Assembly (NCBI RefSeq): GCF_003149455.1
Contig: NZ_QFFK01000001.1
Span: 811,935-875,934, forward strand
Source: Chitinophaga deserti
GTDB lineage: Bacteria; Bacteroidota; Bacteroidia; Chitinophagales; Chitinophagaceae
Direction of reading: 5' to 3'
Length of the DNA stretch: 64,000 nucleotides
Shown here in pieces: positions 9,048 to 18,084 of the stretch (position 1 is the first letter of the stretch; every line of letters starts with the position of its first letter). The notes under the pieces are model-generated. The model saw nothing but the letters and a program-made list of their open reading frames with translations, had not been told where the DNA came from and made no database searches. The translations under genes were made by a program, and so were the position numbers.

Positions 9048-10634
9048 ATGAACCACTTCCTCCGGGTTTTATCAATTATCCTGCTCGGTTTACCCTCCTT
9101 AGCGCAGGAAAAGTCGCCCGTTATTACCCCATATCATGCGCAAAACATACGTGAATTGTACATGGATTCAGTTAACCACCACACCGCACTGAAAACCATA
9201 CTTCATGAAGACACTACAGCGCTGTACTGGCAACAGGACTCTGTACGCCGTACCTGGTTTCACCGTAAGCTTTTCAGGGAACACCTGTTTGAGTTCCGTG
9301 AGCCGGAATACAACATTTTTATAGATTTTCTGCCCGATTTTCAGGTAGGGAAAAGCAATCAGGACAAAACACTTTGGTTGAATACCCGTGGCGCACGTGT
9401 ACAGGCTAATATCGGGAAGAAGTTTTACTTCGAGACCTCCTTTTTTGAAAACCAGGGCGTATTCCCTGTTTATCTCGATTCATTCATCAGTCGCAAACGG
9501 GTAATACCAGGACAGGGAATGATCAAATACAACGATAAAATAGGGAAAGCCTACGATTTTTCTTACGTAAACGCTTTAATTTCCTATACACCTTCAAAAT
9601 TTGTGAATTTCACGTTGGGGTATGGCACGAACTCATATGGGGACGGATACAGATCATTGATCCTTTCAGATATTGGGTTTAGCTACCCATATCTTCGTAT
9701 AACCGGTAATCTTGGACAATTCCAATATACTTCAATGTGGGCTCAGTTCATGGATACGGAAGGCAAATCATATGACCAGGCATACGAAGGTCGCGGGTTT
9801 CCCAAAAAATGGGGTGTATTCCATTTTCTTGATTGGAATGCCACAAAGAAATTGACAATTGGAATTTTTGACGCTGTAATCTGGGGAGATGTGGATACCG
9901 CAGGCAATAAACGGAGTTTTGATTTCAGTTATGTTAATCCTATTATATTCCTGAGACCAGCAGAATATTCGGTGGGATCTTCTGACAACTCTATGCTTGG
10001 ACTGAATGCAAAATACAAGTTATTCCCAAAAACTACGATATACGGCCAGTTTGTATTGGATGAATTCAGATTAAAAGAGTTCTTCTCCGGTAAAGGATGG
10101 TGGGCTAATAAATGGGCTACACAACTAGGCTTCCGGTCATTTGACCTGTTTAAAATTCCTAAACTTGATTTACAGGCCGAGGTAAATGTAGTAAGACCTT
10201 TCACATATTCATTCCGCAATACACTTGCTAATTATGCCCATTACGGGCAATCGCTTGCTCACCCGCTTGGTGCCAATTTTAAAGAAGCCCTTGGTATTGC
10301 ATCTTATAGCTATAAACGGTGGTTTTTCAGAGGGCAGGTCAATTATACATCGTATGGACTTGATACAAATGCAGAAAGCAATGTGGGCCAGGACATTTTT
10401 AAATCCTATGATAAACGTAACACTGAATACGGTAATAAACTGGGACAAGGCCTCAAAACCCAGCTTATATATGGTCAAGGTACAATTGCCTATGTATTCA
10501 ATCCTAGATACAATCTGCGCGTAGAAGCATCTGCAGCTGTACGTCGTCAGAAGAATGACCTCGACAGCAGAAGTGAAATGATGTTCAATATAGGATTCAG
10601 AAGTACTTTCCGGCAGTTTTATTACGATTTTTAA
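9048..10634 (+). CDS. Outer-membrane beta-barrel protein, Wzi/RemB-like capsule assembly family
   Basis: ATG 9048 is preferred to 9012 because it starts a signal peptide (NHFLRVLSIILLGLPSLAQ). The 528-aa product has an N-terminal region with LHEDTTALYWQQDS, then a long alternation of aromatic beta-strands (for example FVNFTLGYGTNSYGDGYRS and YLRITGNLGQFQYTSM) ending in a terminal aromatic residue, FYYDF, as expected of a barrel inserted by the BAM complex. Family knowledge links Wzi-like barrels to attaching capsule at the cell surface, and the Flavobacteria relative RemB to gliding. Its position at the end of the polysaccharide locus supports a capsule role. The family name is inferred from overall pattern. 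Confidence 0.7.
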   Translation: MNHFLRVLSIILLGLPSLAQEKSPVITPYHAQNIRELYMDSVNHHTALKTILHEDTTALYWQQDSVRRTWFHRKLFREHLFEFREPEYNIFIDFLPDFQVGKSNQDKTLWLNTRGARVQANIGKKFYFETSFFENQGVFPVYLDSFISRKRVIPGQGMIKYNDKIGKAYDFSYVNALISYTPSKFVNFTLGYGTNSYGDGYRSLILSDIGFSYPYLRITGNLGQFQYTSMWAQFMDTEGKSYDQAYEGRGFPKKWGVFHFLDWNATKKLTIGIFDAVIWGDVDTAGNKRSFDFSYVNPIIFLRPAEYSVGSSDNSMLGLNAKYKLFPKTTIYGQFVLDEFRLKEFFSGKGWWANKWATQLGFRSFDLFKIPKLDLQAEVNVVRPFTYSFRNTLANYAHYGQSLAHPLGANFKEALGIASYSYKRWFFRGQVNYTSYGLDTNAESNVGQDIFKSYDKRNTEYGNKLGQGLKTQLIYGQGTIAYVFNPRYNLRVEASAAVRRQKNDLDSRSEMMFNIGFRSTFRQFYYDF

Positions 10635-10654
10635 AGATTTCATAATTTATATAT

Positions 10655-10690
10655 ACGAAAGCCCCTCCATCCAGAGGGGCTTTCGTATTG
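10655..10690 (+). terminator. Rho-independent terminator of the polysaccharide locus
   Basis: A perfect 13-bp stem (10655-10667 with 10674-10686) with a 6-base loop lies 20 bases after the Wzi-like stop codon. A mostly T-rich stretch follows. It marks the end of the polysaccharide operon. Confidence 0.85.
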
Positions 10691-10771
10691 TTTCAAAAAT
10701 CACACGAAAATGTTGCAACATCTTAATGCCAATATTTCTTAACTTAGGAACAATACTTTAATCTAATTGTC

Positions 10772-10870
10772 ATGACTAGCCTGTTCCTGAATTTTCTATC
10801 CGGAGGGATCGTTTTCCTGGGCCTGTTTTCTCTGGCCTGGGTAATGAAAAAGGTTGAAAAAGCCAGATAG
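10772..10870 (+). CDS. 32-residue single-span membrane peptide
   Basis: An ATG at 10772 opens 32 codons that read as a short N-terminus, a hydrophobic span (FLSGGIVFLGLFSLAWVM) and a basic tail (KKVEKAR), an inside-positive single membrane helix. It sits alone between two strong terminators (10655-10690 and 10913-10937), so the stretch behaves as a separate short transcript. A weak -7-like TAACTTAG lies at 10740, with a TTG 24 bases further upstream, a little too far for the consensus. Function is unknown; it could be a small subunit of a membrane complex. Confidence 0.5.
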   Translation: MTSLFLNFLSGGIVFLGLFSLAWVMKKVEKAR

Positions 10871-11275
10871 TCCCTACCTATCCATTCCATTTTTCTTAGC
10901 AAAAACAATTGAGCCTCCCGCACCGGGAGGCTTTTTTATACCCAACCTCCTCAACAAAAAAATCCCGCCCATGCAGGCAGGATTTCTTATTCTCCTTCAA
11001 CCAGGGGAGACAAACAAAAGATACCACAAAAAAATGGAAAAAGGCCGTTTCTGGGGCAAGCGATGGATGAGGAATATGCTTCCCGTATCTCCCAGGTTAT
11101 ATCATTTTCACAAATGCATATACGAAACAGCGTTGCGGAGGTTGATTCTTAAAGTGTTACTGGATGGCTGTAATAAGGTTCTCGCCGTAAAAAATCCCAT
11201 CTATTATTCCCTTTATGAATATACGAAAAAAATATTGAAAAAACCAATTTTATGAAAAGGGATTAACTTCGCGCC
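10871..11275. other. Intergenic stretch before the ABC-F gene
   Basis: Apart from the terminator at 10913-10937, a second hairpin at 10960-10985 (10-bp arms, one mismatch) is followed by seven T residues when read on the minus strand, as if ending a minus-strand transcript. No convincing gene was found for it. The remainder up to 11275 is AT-rich and shows no recognisable gene. A TAACTTCG box at 11264-11271 resembles the -7 element but is almost on top of the ABC-F start codon. Confidence 0.4.
10913..10937 (+). terminator. Rho-independent terminator after the small membrane peptide
   Basis: The stem at 10913-10920 pairs with 10924-10931 (8 bp, 3-base loop) and is followed by a run of T residues. 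It lies 42 bases after the 32-aa ORF and so would end that transcript. Confidence 0.8.
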
Positions 11276-13180
11276 ATGCATTACGTAACAGTAGAAGGGC
11301 TCACCAAATCATATGGCGAAAAACCCCTTTTCGAAAATATCTCTTTTCATATTGAAGAGGGCGATAAAATAGCTCTCGTGGCCCTTAACGGCACTGGTAA
11401 ATCTACCCTTCTTAAAATCCTCACCGGCACCGAACACCCGGATTCCGGCAAGGTATGGATTCATAAAGACGTAACGGTTGTAATGCTCGAGCAGACTTCA
11501 AAGCACGAGCCGGGCGAAACCGTCCTCGAAAACATCTTCGACCACGATCACCCCATCCTTAACGCCATCAAGGAATACGAAGCCCTGACCGACGAAGACG
11601 GCCCCGAACCGGACGCCTACGCTCTCTCCGCCGCCATCGAAAAAATGGATGAGCTCAATGCCTGGCACTTCGACGCCAAAGTCAAACAAATACTAGGTAA
11701 ACTTAATATCCACCACCTCGATCAGCGGGTAGACAAACTCTCCGGCGGCCAGCAGAAACGTGTAGCCCTCGCCAAAGTACTGATCGATATCGGATTCGAG
11801 CATAAACACACCCTCCTTATCCTCGATGAGCCTACCAACCACCTCGATGTATCCATGATCGAATGGCTGGAACATTACCTCGACCAGGAAAATGTGACCC
11901 TCCTCCTCGTTACCCACGACCGCTATTTCCTCGACTCCGTCTGCAACGAGATCATGGAGATCGACAACAGCGAGCTTTACATCTATAAAGGCAACTACGA
12001 AAACTACCTTGAGAAGAAAGCCGCCCGCGAAGAATCTGACAGGTCCAGCACCGAAAAAGCCCGTAACCTGTACCGTAAGGAGCTGGAATGGATGCGCAAA
12101 CAACCCAAGGCCCGCACTACCAAATCCAAATCCAGGCAGGATGCTTTCTATGATGTAAAAGAAAAAGCCGCCAAACGCCTCGAACAGGCCCAGCTCGAAC
12201 TCAACGTTAAAATGACCCGGCTTGGTGGTAAAATACTGGAACTCAAGAAAGTATACAAAGCTTACGGAAGCCTCCAAATCCTCCGCGGATTCGATTACAC
12301 CTTCAAAAAAGGCGAACGGATTGGCGTGGTCGGCAAAAACGGAGTAGGTAAATCCACCTTCCTGCATATGCTCCTTGGCTCCGAACAGCCAGATTCCGGC
12401 AAGATCAACGTAGGCGATACGGTTGTTTTTGGGAACTACTCCCAACAGGGCCTTGTCGTGAAGGAAGATATGCGCGTTATCGAGTTCGTGAAAAATATCG
12501 CAGAGAACTTTCCGCTGGCAGATGGCACTAAAGTGTCAGCTGCACAATTCCTACAGCTGTTTCTCTTCCCGCCCGAAAAACAGTATACCTATATTTCCAA
12601 GTTGAGCGGTGGAGAGAAAAGAAGGCTTCACCTGCTTTCTATCCTCTTCCGCAATCCCAACTTCCTCGTACTCGATGAGCCTACCAACGATCTTGATCTG
12701 CCCACACTGAGCATCCTGGAAGACTTCCTTTTGAACTACCAGGGCTGCATCATCATCGTGAGTCACGACCGTTACTTCATGGATAAACTGGTGGATCACC
12801 TGTTTGTTTTCGAAGGCGACGGTGTTGTAAGGGATTTCCCCGGTAACTATACCCAGTACCGCGAATGGGAAAAAGACCAGGAAAAGGCCAAAACGGAAGC
12901 GCCCCGCACAGTTGAAGCACCAGTGGAAGCCCCCGCTCCGGTACAGCAGGTAGAGCAAAAGGGTAAGAAAATGTCGTTCAAGGAAAAGAGGGAACTGGAA
13001 TTACTGGAAAAGGAAATCGCAGCGCTTGAACAGGAGAAAAAAACGCTTGACGATCAGATGGCAGCCGGATCTCTGCCTTATGAGCAGCTTCAAAACGCCG
13101 CCCGCCGTGTAGGAGAAGTGATTCAACTACTCGATGAGAAAGGGATGCGTTGGCTGGAGCTTAGCGAAATGGCTGGTTAA
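11276..13180 (+). CDS. ABC-F family ATPase (Uup-like)
   Basis: This 634-aa protein has two ABC ATPase domains in one chain. Domain 1 has Walker A ALNGTGKST near residues 36-44 (first Gly replaced by Ala), signature LSGGQQKR and Walker B LLILDEPTNHLD. Domain 2 has GKNGVGKST, LSGGEKRR and FLVLDEPTNDLD. There are no membrane segments, so it is a soluble ABC-F protein that acts on ribosomes or nucleic acid rather than a transporter. The domain linker is rich in Arg/Lys, and the last 70 residues form a charged coiled coil as in Uup. A role in relieving stalled translation is inferred from the family. Confidence 0.92.
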   Translation: MHYVTVEGLTKSYGEKPLFENISFHIEEGDKIALVALNGTGKSTLLKILTGTEHPDSGKVWIHKDVTVVMLEQTSKHEPGETVLENIFDHDHPILNAIKEYEALTDEDGPEPDAYALSAAIEKMDELNAWHFDAKVKQILGKLNIHHLDQRVDKLSGGQQKRVALAKVLIDIGFEHKHTLLILDEPTNHLDVSMIEWLEHYLDQENVTLLLVTHDRYFLDSVCNEIMEIDNSELYIYKGNYENYLEKKAAREESDRSSTEKARNLYRKELEWMRKQPKARTTKSKSRQDAFYDVKEKAAKRLEQAQLELNVKMTRLGGKILELKKVYKAYGSLQILRGFDYTFKKGERIGVVGKNGVGKSTFLHMLLGSEQPDSGKINVGDTVVFGNYSQQGLVVKEDMRVIEFVKNIAENFPLADGTKVSAAQFLQLFLFPPEKQYTYISKLSGGEKRRLHLLSILFRNPNFLVLDEPTNDLDLPTLSILEDFLLNYQGCIIIVSHDRYFMDKLVDHLFVFEGDGVVRDFPGNYTQYREWEKDQEKAKTEAPRTVEAPVEAPAPVQQVEQKGKKMSFKEKRELELLEKEIAALEQEKKTLDDQMAAGSLPYEQLQNAARRVGEVIQLLDEKGMRWLELSEMAG

Positions 13181-13246
13181 CGGTAACGTAAACGGACTAG
13201 CATTTATCGGGTTTTTCCATTAGATTTATCGGATAAACCCGTGCCA

Positions 13247-14377
13247 ATGAACCAAAATCAACGCTTTCTATCCCTCGATGTGTTTCGTGGGCTAACCGTT
13301 GCCTGCATGATCCTGGTAAACACTCCGGGCAGCTGGAAGTACGTATATGCGCCACTTAATCACGCCAAATGGGACGGTTGTACGCCTACCGATCTGGTAT
13401 TTCCGTTTTTCCTGTTCGCCGTAGGCAATGCCATGAGCTTTGCCATGAAGAAATTCAACACCCTGAGCAACGCGCAGGTGCTGGGGAAGATCTTCAAACG
13501 GACTATCCTTATTTTCTTTATCGGCCTCTTCCTGAATCTCTATCCGTTTGGACGGTACGATGCAGAAGGGCACTTCAATTTCATCGATCTCAGTAACCTC
13601 CGCATTTTGGGTGTGCTGCAACGCATCGCGCTTTGTTATTGCATTGCAGCCCTGCTGATCCATTATCTGAAGCCCAAAGGGGCATTTATAGCATCCTGCC
13701 TTATACTGCTGGGCTATTGGGCCGTTATGTGGTTTTTCGGAGGTAGTGATCCTTATAGTATGACGGGGCATGCAGGACAAGCCATCGATCTCGCCATACT
13801 CGGTGAATCGCACATGTACCATGGAGAAGGGGTGGCCTTTGAGCCGGAAGGGCTTCTCAGCACCTTACCTGCAGTTGGCAATGTGGTGTTTGGCTTTATG
13901 GTGGGCGATTATGTGCAAAAGAACCGCCATGCACGCGGAATGCTGCTTAAACTGGTGCTGGCAGGCTCGTTCCTCATTGCACTGGCTTTATTATGGAGCA
14001 CCGTTTTCCCTATCAACAAAAAGATCTGGACCAGCTCCTATGTGCTCTACACCGTAGGCCTGGCAACACTGGTTCTTTCAGTTCTGATCTACCTGATCGA
14101 AATGAAAGGCTGGCAGGGGAAAGGAACCTATTTCTTTGAAGTTTTTGGCAAGAACCCCCTCTTCATTTACGTGCTGTCTGGCCTGCTGGTGGACACCTAT
14201 TCCTACTTCCGGCTTGGTGAAAACCATGAAGGCCTTTACAGCTGGATGTACAACAGCATTTTCCAGCCGGCATTCGGAGATTATCCCGGCTCTCTGGCCT
14301 TCGCACTCTTCCATGTGCTCCTATTATGGTTAATAGGATGGTGGATGGATAGAAAAAAGATTTATATACGCGTTTAA
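13247..14377 (+). CDS. DUF5009-family membrane protein (heparan-alpha-glucosaminide acetyltransferase-like)
   Basis: The ATG at 13247 is preferred to a GTG two codons upstream. The 376-aa protein begins RFLSLDVFRGLTVACMILVN and continues PLNHAKWDGCTPTDLVFPFFLF, the diagnostic opening of the DUF5009/COG4299 family related to the human lysosomal N-acetyltransferase HGSNAT. About ten membrane segments follow. The conserved His in the NHAKWDG segment is the likely acetyl carrier by analogy. It may acetylate sugars across the inner membrane, which would fit the neighbouring polysaccharide and fucose genes, but the substrate is unknown. Confidence 0.8.
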   Translation: MNQNQRFLSLDVFRGLTVACMILVNTPGSWKYVYAPLNHAKWDGCTPTDLVFPFFLFAVGNAMSFAMKKFNTLSNAQVLGKIFKRTILIFFIGLFLNLYPFGRYDAEGHFNFIDLSNLRILGVLQRIALCYCIAALLIHYLKPKGAFIASCLILLGYWAVMWFFGGSDPYSMTGHAGQAIDLAILGESHMYHGEGVAFEPEGLLSTLPAVGNVVFGFMVGDYVQKNRHARGMLLKLVLAGSFLIALALLWSTVFPINKKIWTSSYVLYTVGLATLVLSVLIYLIEMKGWQGKGTYFFEVFGKNPLFIYVLSGLLVDTYSYFRLGENHEGLYSWMYNSIFQPAFGDYPGSLAFALFHVLLLWLIGWWMDRKKIYIRV

Positions 14378-14384
14378 ATATCAT

Positions 14385-14420
14385 TTCAGCCGCCCCAAAT
14401 AACCGGGCGGCTGAATTTTT
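14385..14420 (+). terminator. Rho-independent terminator after the DUF5009 gene
   Basis: An 11-bp perfect stem (14385-14395 with 14405-14415) is followed immediately by five T residues, 8 bases after the DUF5009 stop codon. Confidence 0.85.
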
Positions 14421-14444
14421 CCCGGCCTGATCTGGATTTAATGC

Positions 14445-14452
14445 TATTTTTG
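14445..14452 (+). promoter_or_regulatory. Candidate -7 box for gmd-fcl
   Basis: TATTTTTG matches the Bacteroidota -7 consensus TAnnTTTG exactly. Transcription would begin near 14459, 18 bases before the ATG at 14477 and downstream of the alternative ATG at 14441, which supports the shorter gmd start. No clear TTG element is seen at the right distance upstream. Confidence 0.4.
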
Positions 14453-14476
14453 CCGGCATTAAACCCGCCCAAAAAG

Positions 14477-15589
14477 ATGAAAAAAGCACTTATCACAGGG
14501 ATTACAGGCCAGGACGGCGCCTATCTGACAGAATTACTGCTTCAGAAAGGTTATGAAGTGCATGGCATTAAAAGACGTACTTCCCTGTTTAATACAGACA
14601 GGATTGATCACCTTTATCAGGATCCCCATGAATCGAATGTGCAGCTGAAACTGCATTATGGCGACCTGACCGACAGCACCAATATCATTCGCATTATTCA
14701 GGAAGTTCAACCAGACGAAATATACAACCTCGGAGCAATGAGCCATGTGCAGGTAAGTTTCTCCACCCCTGAATATGTAGCTGATGTAGACGGTGTGGGT
14801 ACCCTCCGCATCCTTGAAGCCGTTCGCCTGCTGGGCCTCACTGAAAAAACCCGTATCTACCAGGCTTCCACGTCGGAGCTGTACGGGCTGGTACAGGAAA
14901 TCCCCCAGTCGGAGAAAACTCCTTTCTACCCCCGCTCTCCCTACGCAGTGGCTAAAATGTACGCATACTGGATCACTGTCAATTACCGTGAAGCATATAA
15001 TATGTATGCCTGCAACGGCATTCTCTTCAACCACGAATCTCCCCTGCGCGGCGAAACCTTCGTAACCCGCAAAATCACCCGCGGCGTAGCAAAAATAGGC
15101 CTCGGTATGCAGGACAAACTCTTTATGGGTAACCTCGACGCCAAACGCGACTGGGGTCATGCTAAAGACTATGTAAAGGCAATGTGGCTCATCCTCCAGC
15201 AGGAAAAGCCCGAAGACTTTGTTATTGCCACCGGCGAAACCAATACCGTACGTGATTTCATCCGCCTCAGCTTTGCCGAGATCGGTATTGAACTGGAATT
15301 TAAAGGAGAAGGCGCAGCAGAAAAAGGCTATGTGAAGAGTGCATCAAATCCTGAATATCCCCTCCAGCCCGGCACAGAAGTAGTGGCGGTTGATCCCCGC
15401 TATTTCCGCCCTACGGAAGTAGATCTCCTGATTGGCGACCCTACCAAGTCTAAAACCCAGCTGGGATGGGTTCCTGAACACGACCTTTACAGCCTCGTGA
15501 AAGATATGATGGCTGCTGATCTCGAGCTCTTCCGCCGTGAAAAGCTCCTGAAAGACGCCGGGTATAAAGTTCTGAACCAATTCGAATAA
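14477..15589 (+). CDS. gmd: GDP-mannose 4,6-dehydratase
   Basis: This 370-aa enzyme converts GDP-mannose to GDP-4-keto-6-deoxymannose in the cytoplasm, the first step to GDP-L-fucose. It begins [20 protein letters not shown], the Gmd-specific form of the Rossmann motif. The catalytic triad region follows as QASTSELYG and [10 protein letters not shown] (Tyr/Lys), with [16 protein letters not shown] for GDP-sugar binding. Length matches the family when started at ATG 14477; a start at 14441 would add residues before the first strand and lie within the predicted promoter. GDP-fucose synthase follows 4 bases after its stop. Confidence 0.95.
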   Translation: MKKALITGITGQDGAYLTELLLQKGYEVHGIKRRTSLFNTDRIDHLYQDPHESNVQLKLHYGDLTDSTNIIRIIQEVQPDEIYNLGAMSHVQVSFSTPEYVADVDGVGTLRILEAVRLLGLTEKTRIYQASTSELYGLVQEIPQSEKTPFYPRSPYAVAKMYAYWITVNYREAYNMYACNGILFNHESPLRGETFVTRKITRGVAKIGLGMQDKLFMGNLDAKRDWGHAKDYVKAMWLILQQEKPEDFVIATGETNTVRDFIRLSFAEIGIELEFKGEGAAEKGYVKSASNPEYPLQPGTEVVAVDPRYFRPTEVDLLIGDPTKSKTQLGWVPEHDLYSLVKDMMAADLELFRREKLLKDAGYKVLNQFE

Positions 15590-15593
15590 CCGC

Positions 15594-16523
15594 ATGCAAC
15601 CGAACGACAAAATATACATCGCCGGGCACCGCGGCATGGTAGGTTCCGCCATTGTACGGCGCCTGCAGAAAGCCGGGTTCACCAACTTCGTAACGCGCAC
15701 CTCCGATACCCTCGACCTCCGTGACCAGGCTGCCGTAGCGGCTTTCTTCCAGGAAGAAAAACCAGACTACGTATTCCTCGCCGCGGCCAAAGTAGGCGGC
15801 ATCGTTGCCAATAATACCTATCGTGCGGAGTTCCTGTACGATAACCTGATGATCCAGAACAACGTGATCCATCATGCCCATCTCAATGGGGTGAAAAAGC
15901 TCATGTTCCTTGGCTCATCCTGCATCTATCCCAAACTGGCCCCCCAGCCATTGAAGGAAGAATACCTGCTTACCGGCCTCCTTGAGCCTACCAATGAGCC
16001 TTATGCCATTGCCAAGATCGCCGGTATCAAACTTTGCGATGCATACCGCAGTCAGTATGGTTCACAGTTCATCTCCGTGATGCCTACCAACCTGTATGGC
16101 CCGAACGATAACTACGACCTGCAAAACTCTCACGTACTTCCCGCCCTGCTCCGCAAATTCCATGATGCGAAGGCGAACGGACAGGAAGAAGTGGTGATCT
16201 GGGGAACCGGCTCTCCCCTCCGTGAGTTTCTGCATGCCGATGATATGGCGGATGCCTGCTTCTTCCTCATGCAGGGTTATAACGAGCCAGGCCCCATCAA
16301 TATCGGTGTAGGGGAGGATCTCAGTATAGCTGACCTCGCACGCCTCGTGCAAAAGATCGTGGGATATGAAGGAAAGCTGGTATTCGATACCACCAAGCCC
16401 GACGGTACACCCCGTAAACTGATGGATGTATCACGCCTGCACAGCCTGGGCTGGAAAGCATCCATTTCCCTGGAGCAGGGTATCCGCCAGGTATATGAAG
16501 ATAAATTCCTGCAGAAAGCCTGA
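15594..16523 (+). CDS. fcl: GDP-L-fucose synthase
   Basis: This 309-aa SDR enzyme performs the epimerisation and NADPH reduction that turn the Gmd product into GDP-L-fucose. It has the cofactor motif [10 protein letters not shown], the AAAKVGGI segment specific to Fcl, the catalytic LGSSCIYPK, and Tyr/Lys in PYAIAK, followed by [12 protein letters not shown]. Together with gmd it gives the cell an activated fucose donor, plausibly for the surface polysaccharide whose genes lie upstream on the same strand. A strong terminator follows 25 bases after its stop, closing a two-gene operon. Confidence 0.95.
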   Translation: MQPNDKIYIAGHRGMVGSAIVRRLQKAGFTNFVTRTSDTLDLRDQAAVAAFFQEEKPDYVFLAAAKVGGIVANNTYRAEFLYDNLMIQNNVIHHAHLNGVKKLMFLGSSCIYPKLAPQPLKEEYLLTGLLEPTNEPYAIAKIAGIKLCDAYRSQYGSQFISVMPTNLYGPNDNYDLQNSHVLPALLRKFHDAKANGQEEVVIWGTGSPLREFLHADDMADACFFLMQGYNEPGPINIGVGEDLSIADLARLVQKIVGYEGKLVFDTTKPDGTPRKLMDVSRLHSLGWKASISLEQGIRQVYEDKFLQKA

Positions 16524-16548
16524 GAATAGCTTTTTGCCTGAAAATAGT

Positions 16549-16582
16549 ACGGGGGAGACAGATGACTGTCTCCCCCGTTTTT
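16549..16582 (+). terminator. Rho-independent terminator between fcl and rtcB
   Basis: A perfect 13-bp stem with a 4-base loop (16549-16561 with 16566-16578) is followed by a T-run on the plus strand. It lies between convergent genes and may serve both directions. Confidence 0.85.
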
Positions 16583-16600
16583 TATACCTGTTATCAGGGT

Positions 16601-18010
16601 TTAATCTTCTCCCGGACCACCATCCGCCATACGGACGATTTTGGGATAAAACGCCCCTACAACGTCTACCAGCGGTTGCTGTGCCGCCATTACCACCCGG
16701 ATATCCTTATAGGCGCCCGGTGCTTCATCCAGTCCGCCTCCCACAAGCGTTACGCCATGCTCTTTCAGCAGGCGGCTCATTTCATGACGGGTGAATGTTT
16801 GTGTGGCTTTGGAGCGGCTCATCTGGCGGCCGGCACCATGGGAGGCTGAATCCAGCGCCCCTTCAAATCCACGGCCCCTGACGATAAAGCCGGGTGCTGT
16901 CATAGACCCGGGGATCACACCAAGTGCTCCTTTTCCGGCAGGTGTTGCGCCTTTCCGGTGAACATAGAGCATCTCGCCACCATGGTTCTCTTTCCAGGCG
17001 AAATTGTGGTGGTTTTCTACCCTGGCCAGCAGGGTTCCGCCTACTGATTTGATCAGGCGGCGATGGATGTGGTGATGGTTAGCAGAGGCATAATCCCCTG
17101 CCAGGTTCATCGCCGTCCAGTATTCCAGGCCGTTGTCCGTATCCATATTCAGCCAGGCCAGGTGCTGCACTTCCCGCGGAAGCTGGCATACGTCCCTTGC
17201 CACTTTTGTGTAGTGAGCTGCAATCTGTGCTCCCAGGCCGCGGGAGCCGGAGTGCGACAACAGCCCCAGGTAAGTACCTGTTGCCAGGCCCCATTCGTTA
17301 TGAGGGTCCGTCAGTTCCACGAGGCCCCATTCCACGAAGTGGTTACCGGAACCGGAGGTGCTCAGCTGTGCAGCGGCTTTTCCGTGCAGGTGCTTCAGCA
17401 GCCCGATCTCCTGAAAGGCCGGGTTCTCCAGTACAGGGTCATCTTCCTGTTTCTTCCAGGCCATACCGGCACCGAAAGCTGTTTGGGCAATCAGTTCGCG
17501 CTTAAACTGGGATGCGTTCTTTTCCAGGTTGGCCGCAGGGATATCCAGGATGCTCAGGCACATCCGGCAACCGATATCTACGCCTACTGCGTAAGGGATA
17601 ACGGCATTACGGACGGCCAGTACACCACCAATCGGGAGGCCGTAACCCTGATGGGCATCCGGCATCAGCGCACCGGCAGCGGTAACGGGGAGGCGCATGG
17701 CACCTTCCATTTGGCGAAGGGCGCCATCTTCAATAAATTCCTTCCCGAAAATCTTGTAAGGCAGCGCTTCGGGCAGGAGGGCAATTTCCTCGGGCTCTTC
17801 TACGATCAGCTTTTCTGCGATCTTCCCAAGATGTTCATCGGCAGCAAAAGCTGCGGGGTTTTCCAGCACCTGGGTTAACAGGGCCAGCGCGGCGTCTTCG
17901 GAATGATGCTTATAATGCTTTTCCATGACACCGATCGCGACGCTGATCACCGGAGACTCAGGGTAACCAATGGCCCGGAGATCTTTGCCGCGAAGTTTGA
18001 GTTTTGACAT
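16601..18010 (-). CDS. rtcB: RNA-splicing ligase RtcB
   Basis: The ATG at 18010 (MSKLKLRGKDLRAIGY) is chosen over one 20 codons upstream, giving 469 aa. RtcB joins RNA 2',3'-cyclic-phosphate or 3'-phosphate ends to 5'-OH ends using GTP and Mn(II). Metal ligands are visible in DAHQG (about 118-122), VDIGCRM (Cys148), SGNHFVEWG (His224), SHSGSRGLG (His253) and VENHHNFAW. The guanylylated histidine is His391 in SASHGAGR. All catalytic positions appear intact. The PrfH release-factor homologue often paired with RtcB is absent; instead an uncharacterised basic protein gene lies 74 bases upstream on the same strand. The function is probably RNA repair. Confidence 0.95.
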   Translation of the reverse strand: MSKLKLRGKDLRAIGYPESPVISVAIGVMEKHYKHHSEDAALALLTQVLENPAAFAADEHLGKIAEKLIVEEPEEIALLPEALPYKIFGKEFIEDGALRQMEGAMRLPVTAAGALMPDAHQGYGLPIGGVLAVRNAVIPYAVGVDIGCRMCLSILDIPAANLEKNASQFKRELIAQTAFGAGMAWKKQEDDPVLENPAFQEIGLLKHLHGKAAAQLSTSGSGNHFVEWGLVELTDPHNEWGLATGTYLGLLSHSGSRGLGAQIAAHYTKVARDVCQLPREVQHLAWLNMDTDNGLEYWTAMNLAGDYASANHHHIHRRLIKSVGGTLLARVENHHNFAWKENHGGEMLYVHRKGATPAGKGALGVIPGSMTAPGFIVRGRGFEGALDSASHGAGRQMSRSKATQTFTRHEMSRLLKEHGVTLVGGGLDEAPGAYKDIRVVMAAQQPLVDVVGAFYPKIVRMADGGPGED

Positions 18011-18084
18011 ATAGATGAATTGTGTGTCCGCCTTTTGCGGACAATTTAATAATACTGCAGCACCTTTCATGCCACAGCGGGGTT

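Noticed and set aside
10854..11255. Open frame of 133 codons on the plus strand
   Set aside because: It runs through a strong terminator and a second hairpin, has no recognisable protein character and begins inside the small membrane-peptide ORF.
11693..12445. Open frame of 250 codons opposite the ABC-F gene
   Set aside because: The opposite strand encodes two complete ABC motifs here; the shadow has no family features.
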